From Oligoflexus sp. (GTDB taxonomy: Bacteria; Bdellovibrionota_B; Oligoflexia; Oligoflexales; Oligoflexaceae), in assembly GCA_014377445.1 (NCBI GenBank), contig JACMPP010000018.1, positions 26,702 to 90,701 of the forward strand: a stretch of 64,000 nt of DNA, read 5' to 3'. A program made the translations under genes and the position numbers. Below are positions 59,794-64,000 of this stretch, one piece after another. Numbering within the stretch: position 1 is the stretch's first letter; each line of letters opens with the position of its first letter. The notes under the pieces were generated by a model. That model was given only the letters and a program-made list of their open reading frames with translations, was not told the DNA's origin and ran no database searches.

Positions 59794-59849
59794 ATGATTT
59801 ATTTGTTCGAACTCTCGATGAGAACGGTTTTTTATAGGGATTTTATGCT

Positions 59850-59876
59850 GCAGATCAAGCCAAAGACTTGATCTGC
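59850..59876 (+). terminator. Hairpin after the hydrolase gene
   Basis: GCAGATCAAG, a seven-base loop and CTTGATCTGC form a perfect stem. The tail (TTCGCTTTATATTT) is only moderately U-rich, so it is a probable but not ideal terminator. Confidence 0.55.
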
Positions 59877-60001
59877 TTCGCTTTATATTTCACCGTGCAC
59901 ATCTTCTTCAATCTTTCGATTCTTTGCCGTTGCCGACCCCCCTGTCACCGGCTATATACTCTATATTTAAAGGGCTATTAACCAGACTGAGGGATAAAGT
60001 C

Positions 60002-60709
60002 ATGAAACGTTTGATTCTTGCCGCCGGAGTTCTGTTGGGGTCATCTCAGGTCTATGCCGACGGGATGAACTGTAAGGCAGGTGGAACAGGTCCTGGCGCA
60101 GACGCTCTCGCGGCTCAACTTGCACCCAACGTGACGATCGGCGAATCGGAAATATTTATCGATCTAGTGCCGAGCGGTTTTGATACGCTGTTTACAACAG
60201 CAGATTTGTCTCAGATTAAGAAACAGGCGAAGTGCAAAGGCGTCTGGGAAGGTGTGGTCCATCTCCCTTACTACGGCCGCCTCGTCGGTATCGAATATAA
60301 TGTGTTCCAAGCGACCTTCGACTTTTTGGATTCGACAGCTCCTTCGGGTAACAACGAAGTCATGAAAGCCCTTGGCGGCAATGTCTACATCAAAGGCAAA
60401 GCGATCGTCGACGGTCGTGAAGACGTCTTTGAGAAAGATCTGAAATTGCCAGGCGACGAAGATAAAAAACTCGCTGCGACCAACAACACCAGCGTTTTCC
60501 CTTTGTCGATCTCTCAAGGTCTCCGCACGATTCGTGAGAATAACAGTGTCTGTGGACGCGATGTTAAAATCCATCTCGACGAGATCACGGCGAACATCCA
60601 CAAGGGTGACAGCTATGCCTTTGCTTCGGCTTCCATGGTCGTTCCATCGATTCGTCTTGTGTTCATCCCCGTACAAGAAAATGATCCTGAATGTGTAAAC
60701 CGTAAATAA
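60002..60709 (+). CDS. Secreted hypothetical protein
   Basis: ATG 60002 (TGAGGGATAAAGTC upstream) opens on a signal peptide (LILAAGVLLGSSQVYA); the track start 59924 adds 26 unrelated residues. The 235-residue protein has a beta-rich mature part with four cysteines (NCKAGG, AKCKGV, SVCGRD, PECVNR). The family is not recognised; a periplasmic or secreted beta-sandwich is likely. A terminator follows. Confidence 0.68.
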   Translation: MKRLILAAGVLLGSSQVYADGMNCKAGGTGPGADALAAQLAPNVTIGESEIFIDLVPSGFDTLFTTADLSQIKKQAKCKGVWEGVVHLPYYGRLVGIEYNVFQATFDFLDSTAPSGNNEVMKALGGNVYIKGKAIVDGREDVFEKDLKLPGDEDKKLAATNNTSVFPLSISQGLRTIRENNSVCGRDVKIHLDEITANIHKGDSYAFASASMVVPSIRLVFIPVQENDPECVNRK

Positions 60710-60718
60710 TCCCTTATT

Positions 60719-60750
60719 CAGTGCGCTTCAATTTCGAAGCGCACTTTTCT
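60719..60750 (+). terminator. Terminator of the 60002 gene
   Basis: AGTGCGCTTC, an AATTTC loop and GAAGCGCACT form a perfect 10-bp stem followed by TTTTC. Confidence 0.8.
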
Positions 60751-60763
60751 ATCGAGATCGATC

Positions 60764-63700
60764 ATGGACCGGCAAACCTCACGGAAAACCCTATGGCTCC
60801 TATTCCTATCGGGCCTGTTCCTTTTCCTGAACGCAGGTTGTGACCGACTTAGTAATAAAATATCGCAGGTCGCTCTCGACTGCGGCGCCGACGCTGATAA
60901 AAGCCAGGCTTACGTAAAAGTCCTGGACCCCGAAGGTCTTGAAACCAATGGCCGCGATCTCCGGATCCGCTACAGTAGCGAAGTGGAAGTTCCGGCCACG
61001 AGCCGCGGGTGCTTCTCGCGAAGCGCTTTGAATGAAGGGGCTCTCGTCATATCCTCCCGCTTAGAAAACAGGGTCTGGGGCGTCATCGCCCGCAAAAACG
61101 AAGTGCCTTTTCTAGCCGAGATGAAGCTCAGTGAGCAAAGCGCCCAAGACATCGAAGCCTCCTGCGGCAGCACCCAGTACACCAACGGCAATCTCACGCT
61201 CCCCGTCGCGCTGCCAAGCGATCAAATCGAGGCCTTTCCCTACCGCGTGAGTATGGTCCGTGCCCACTCTCAGGCGGGCGAAGAAGCAGTCGTCGAGACA
61301 TCTCTCGCCCTGCAAGGTGACAAGCTGGCTTTGATTCCAGGGACCATGCCGGAAGGCGAGTTCGCGCTGCATATCCGCTATCGCAATTTATTCCTGCCAC
61401 AAGGTGCCGAGGCCAGCCGGGAATTGACCTGCGCCTACGTGCTCGACCGTGATGCCCCCTCGGTGCAGGCGAGTTTTCATGACGTCTACAAGGGCGATTT
61501 TTTTCGCGTCGAACCCGGCGAGAAACTCCAGCTCTCGACCAGCGATGTGAATCCGCTCAAGCTCCACAGTTGTATGGCACCTGAAGGCTCCGATGTCTGC
61601 GCGGACAAAGACCAATTTCAACTGGGTCTCAGTGACGACAGCGTAGTGGCCCCAGACGCCGGCTACTGGTGTCTTTCTTATTGGGCAGAAGACAAAGCCG
61701 GCAACGCCAGTGCGGTCCAAAAATCCTGCTTTCTGGCCTATCAAAGCCGTGCGATTTCTCAGATCAAAACTCTTGTGCAGAGCGCCAATCTTCAACTTGC
61801 GAGCGATCCTTTGCATGCCGCTGTCCTGGTGCTCAAGGCCAGCAAGTTGCTGCACGAGCTTCCCACCGCAGACGAGAAGGCTGAGGTTCAAGGGCTGGTG
61901 AATAGCGTACTCGCGTCGGTTCAGGGTCAGTCCTACGAACTCAATCGCTCCCTCAGCGATGACATCATCACCAGTATCGAAGCCTGGGGCGACCTCTTCC
62001 TTATCCGCCGCTCAAACCGCATTGAGCTTCATGGCAGCGATGGGCAGCTTCTCGACAGTCTCGTCGTGGATGGCAAGATCGCTTTCGATCCTGCACGCAA
62101 GGCCTTGCTCGTCTACAACGCGAAGTCGTTCGTGCTTTACAATGTTGAGCAGGGTTTTAAGATCCAAAATGAATGGCTCAACCCCGGGCTCGGAAGTGGT
62201 ATGGCGGCAGCCTTCGATCCAAAATCTTCGGCAATCCTTTTCACCGACGACGATCAAAAGGTTCATTTCTTTCAAACAGATCAGAGCGGCGTCTATAGCG
62301 ATGTCCACAGTATGAGCGTCTGGGGCGCAGAGAATTTTTCTTGGTCTGGGGATGGAAGTCTCCTCTTGACCCGCTTTGAAAACGGTCTTCAAGTCTGGAA
62401 GCGTGCCGACTCTCGCCATTACGAGCCACTCTTCAGTCTCGATACCCCCGTCTACGGAGCCGCATTTTTATCAGCGGAAGGTGGGGATGAAAACCGTCTT
62501 CTCTACCTCAAGAGCGATGGAGGCCTCTGGGCTTGGGCGGAAGGTGCAGAGGATCGATCTCTGAAGAACTATGCCGTTCCAGAGAATGGTCTCTCCACCG
62601 AATTCCTGAAGGCTTCAACTCCAGGTCAGGCGTTGATCGCGATCGGTGAAAATCTTGATTTTCTGAGCCTTGAAAACGGCCAGGTCGCAATCACGGGCGT
62701 GAAGAATCCAAGTGTGCTCAAGGGCCTGAGCCTGACCCAATCCGCTCTCGCGGGTGGACTCGTCAGTGTGCGCAGTGCGAACGAAGTCTTCCAATTCAAA
62801 AACGATGCTGGAACAGGTGTCTGGCGTCTCTTTTCACGTCTTCGGGTCATCGATTCCTCGATTGCCACCTATGTAGTTCTCCCCACACGCATCGTCACCG
62901 TCGACAATGGCGGCCGTCGACTGCGTCTGTGGTCGGCTCAATCGATACTCGCAAGTTTCATGACCGATGCGACAGACAGCCCGTCTTTGCGTTGGCTTGA
63001 CGCTTCAACCCTTATCAGCTCTGGCTTTGATGGAGACAGTAAATTCTGGACGAAAGCCGGCGAACTCTTGAAAAGCTGGGTCCACACATCCCGGCCGGAG
63101 CAGGTGAACGACCTCTTCTCAAACCACGATCAGAGCGTCTGGGTATCGGTCGGTGAAGATGGGCATGTGCTGGTGCGCGACAGCCAGGGCACCGTACTCG
63201 ACGATCTCAATCAGAAAGCTTTGGCCGGGACCAGCAATTCGGCCTGGATCGGAACCGGGCTTTTTGCGGACGATAACATTCGTTTCATGACGGCCGCCTC
63301 GGGGAGTCTCATCATTTGGAATCGTGACGCCAGCGGTCATTATCAGGCGGCGCATATTATTAAAGACCCGGACCTTGGCCGCACGCGCTCTCTGCCAGGT
63401 GATTTGCAGCGTTTTCACTGGAAGGGTGAGGAGCTGTTTCTGATCCGCGCGCCTTTCGATGGTACGCATAACTTTGCGATCTACGATTTCGAAGGCAAGA
63501 AACGCAGCGATGTCATGACCCAGCAAGGCCGCATGCAGGCTGTGGACCTGACAGCTGACGGCCAACGTCTCGCTCTCTCACGGGTCAATGGCAAAGTTGA
63601 GATCTACGAACTAGAAGATCAGGGTTTTATCCTGAAGGCCTCGGTCGGGGATGAGCAGCCCTGGACGCGCCTTCAGTCTTTGCGTTGGAACCCTGAAGGG

Positions 63701-64000
63701 ACAGCGTTGGCCGGGATCTTTGGGCAGGATCGCCTGCTCATGTGGAGCTATGCACCAGGGCTCATTCGCGCGAATGCCACGGTCTATCTCGAAACGACGA
63801 GTGATGGTTACTATCTCCCGCTGTGGATCGGTAAAATGTTTCTGATACGCGATGGCAATACGCTCTATCGTTACGACACAAACCTCAGCAAAGTCTCGGA
63901 GTGGGCGCCTTTCGCGCGCGATATGCCGATCTCTGCCGTCGCATACAATGAGGCCCTGCAAACACTAGCGGTGGAGGCGAGAGGCCAGGTCAAACTCCTG
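60764..64000 (+). CDS. Large propeller-like lipoprotein (first 1079 codons, cut by window edge)
   Basis: This open frame is absent from the track because it has no stop within the window. ATG 60764 opens on a lipoprotein signal (LWLLFLSGLFLFLNAGC). Residues about 25-330 are beta-rich with cysteine pairs (SCMAPEGSDVC; CLSYWAED), suggesting Ig-like domains. A helical segment follows (ISQIKTLVQSANLQLASDPL) that resembles the linker preceding WD40 propellers in STAND/WD40 proteins. From about residue 400 come repeated blades with the themes FSWSGDGSLLLTRFENGLQV, LRLWSAQSILASF and LRWNPEGTALAGIFG. It is therefore an envelope-anchored WD40-like protein, with the C-terminus unseen. The ribosome site is weak. 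Confidence 0.78.
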   Translation, partial: MDRQTSRKTLWLLFLSGLFLFLNAGCDRLSNKISQVALDCGADADKSQAYVKVLDPEGLETNGRDLRIRYSSEVEVPATSRGCFSRSALNEGALVISSRLENRVWGVIARKNEVPFLAEMKLSEQSAQDIEASCGSTQYTNGNLTLPVALPSDQIEAFPYRVSMVRAHSQAGEEAVVETSLALQGDKLALIPGTMPEGEFALHIRYRNLFLPQGAEASRELTCAYVLDRDAPSVQASFHDVYKGDFFRVEPGEKLQLSTSDVNPLKLHSCMAPEGSDVCADKDQFQLGLSDDSVVAPDAGYWCLSYWAEDKAGNASAVQKSCFLAYQSRAISQIKTLVQSANLQLASDPLHAAVLVLKASKLLHELPTADEKAEVQGLVNSVLASVQGQSYELNRSLSDDIITSIEAWGDLFLIRRSNRIELHGSDGQLLDSLVVDGKIAFDPARKALLVYNAKSFVLYNVEQGFKIQNEWLNPGLGSGMAAAFDPKSSAILFTDDDQKVHFFQTDQSGVYSDVHSMSVWGAENFSWSGDGSLLLTRFENGLQVWKRADSRHYEPLFSLDTPVYGAAFLSAEGGDENRLLYLKSDGGLWAWAEGAEDRSLKNYAVPENGLSTEFLKASTPGQALIAIGENLDFLSLENGQVAITGVKNPSVLKGLSLTQSALAGGLVSVRSANEVFQFKNDAGTGVWRLFSRLRVIDSSIATYVVLPTRIVTVDNGGRRLRLWSAQSILASFMTDATDSPSLRWLDASTLISSGFDGDSKFWTKAGELLKSWVHTSRPEQVNDLFSNHDQSVWVSVGEDGHVLVRDSQGTVLDDLNQKALAGTSNSAWIGTGLFADDNIRFMTAASGSLIIWNRDASGHYQAAHIIKDPDLGRTRSLPGDLQRFHWKGEELFLIRAPFDGTHNFAIYDFEGKKRSDVMTQQGRMQAVDLTADGQRLALSRVNGKVEIYELEDQGFILKASVGDEQPWTRLQSLRWNPEGTALAGIFGQDRLLMWSYAPGLIRANATVYLETTSDGYYLPLWIGKMFLIRDGNTLYRYDTNLSKVSEWAPFARDMPISAVAYNEALQTLAVEARGQVKLL

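Noticed and set aside
1-64000. CRISPR arrays, tRNA/rRNA genes, prophage or integrative elements
   Set aside because: No regularly spaced repeats, no tRNA-like cloverleaf or CCA end, and no integrase, transposase or phage structural gene was recognised on either strand.

Overview
The window (about 52% GC by eye, no rRNA or tRNA genes seen) looks like a chromosomal segment of a free-living Gram-negative bacterium of the Bdellovibrionota/Oligoflexia type, or a relative near the Myxococcota. This is inferred from gene content: many lipobox lipoproteins, an ExbB/ExbD + TPR + FHA/AgmX-type envelope operon resembling the myxobacterial Agl-Glt/Nfs machines, a 2-methylcitrate cycle, degenerate receiver-domain proteins, and an HD-GYP protein. 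No plasmid or phage module is present. The only hint of a mobile element is a set of weak repeats near 4.1-4.2 kb.

Layout. 1-5.3 kb: the N-terminal part of a large lipoprotein, a 2H phosphoesterase, a small secreted protein, a 1.3-kb stretch without clear genes, a small basic protein, and a decayed galactose-oxidase-like gene. 5.7-12.8 kb: a POT peptide transporter, a MoxR/VWA pair, a PA14 lipoprotein, a DTW tRNA-modification enzyme, an ArsR-type regulator, an LLM-oxidoreductase remnant and a GNAT enzyme. 12.9-18 kb: divergent prpC and prpDB followed by a 3-hydroxyisobutyryl-CoA hydrolase, together a propionyl-CoA/valine catabolic block. 18-22 kb: a stand-alone YcaO enzyme with a ricin-lectin remnant at its 3' end, an OmpA-like protein, a hairpin-rich element, a collapsed histidine kinase and a Fur-family regulator. 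22-26.7 kb: a minus-strand run that includes a DUF692 (MNIO) enzyme, its DUF2063 partner and a Cys-rich c-type cytochrome lipoprotein that looks like the enzyme's substrate. 27-41.9 kb: a VWA lipoprotein, pseudo-receiver proteins, a trypsin-like protease, a RoxA-type ribosomal oxygenase, a HAD phosphatase, a LuxR-type small regulator, an EamA transporter, deoC and NADP-isocitrate dehydrogenase. 42-52.8 kb: the eight-gene ExbB/ExbD/TPR/FHA operon. 53-64 kb: a LysM-M23 lipoprotein, small hypotheticals, an HD-GYP protein divergent from a single-domain receiver, an alpha/beta hydrolase, and the first 1079 codons of a large propeller-like lipoprotein.

The most interesting items are the MNIO locus, where the candidate modified region (two NSCxGM motifs) is fused to a cytochrome c domain on a lipoprotein; the orphan YcaO; and the Glt-like trans-envelope operon. 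Three decayed genes (galactose oxidase, histidine kinase, LLM oxidoreductase) and a lectin fragment show ongoing gene loss. Many start codons were moved from the ORF-track start on the basis of ribosome binding sites and signal peptides. All functional calls come from motif recognition without database searches.
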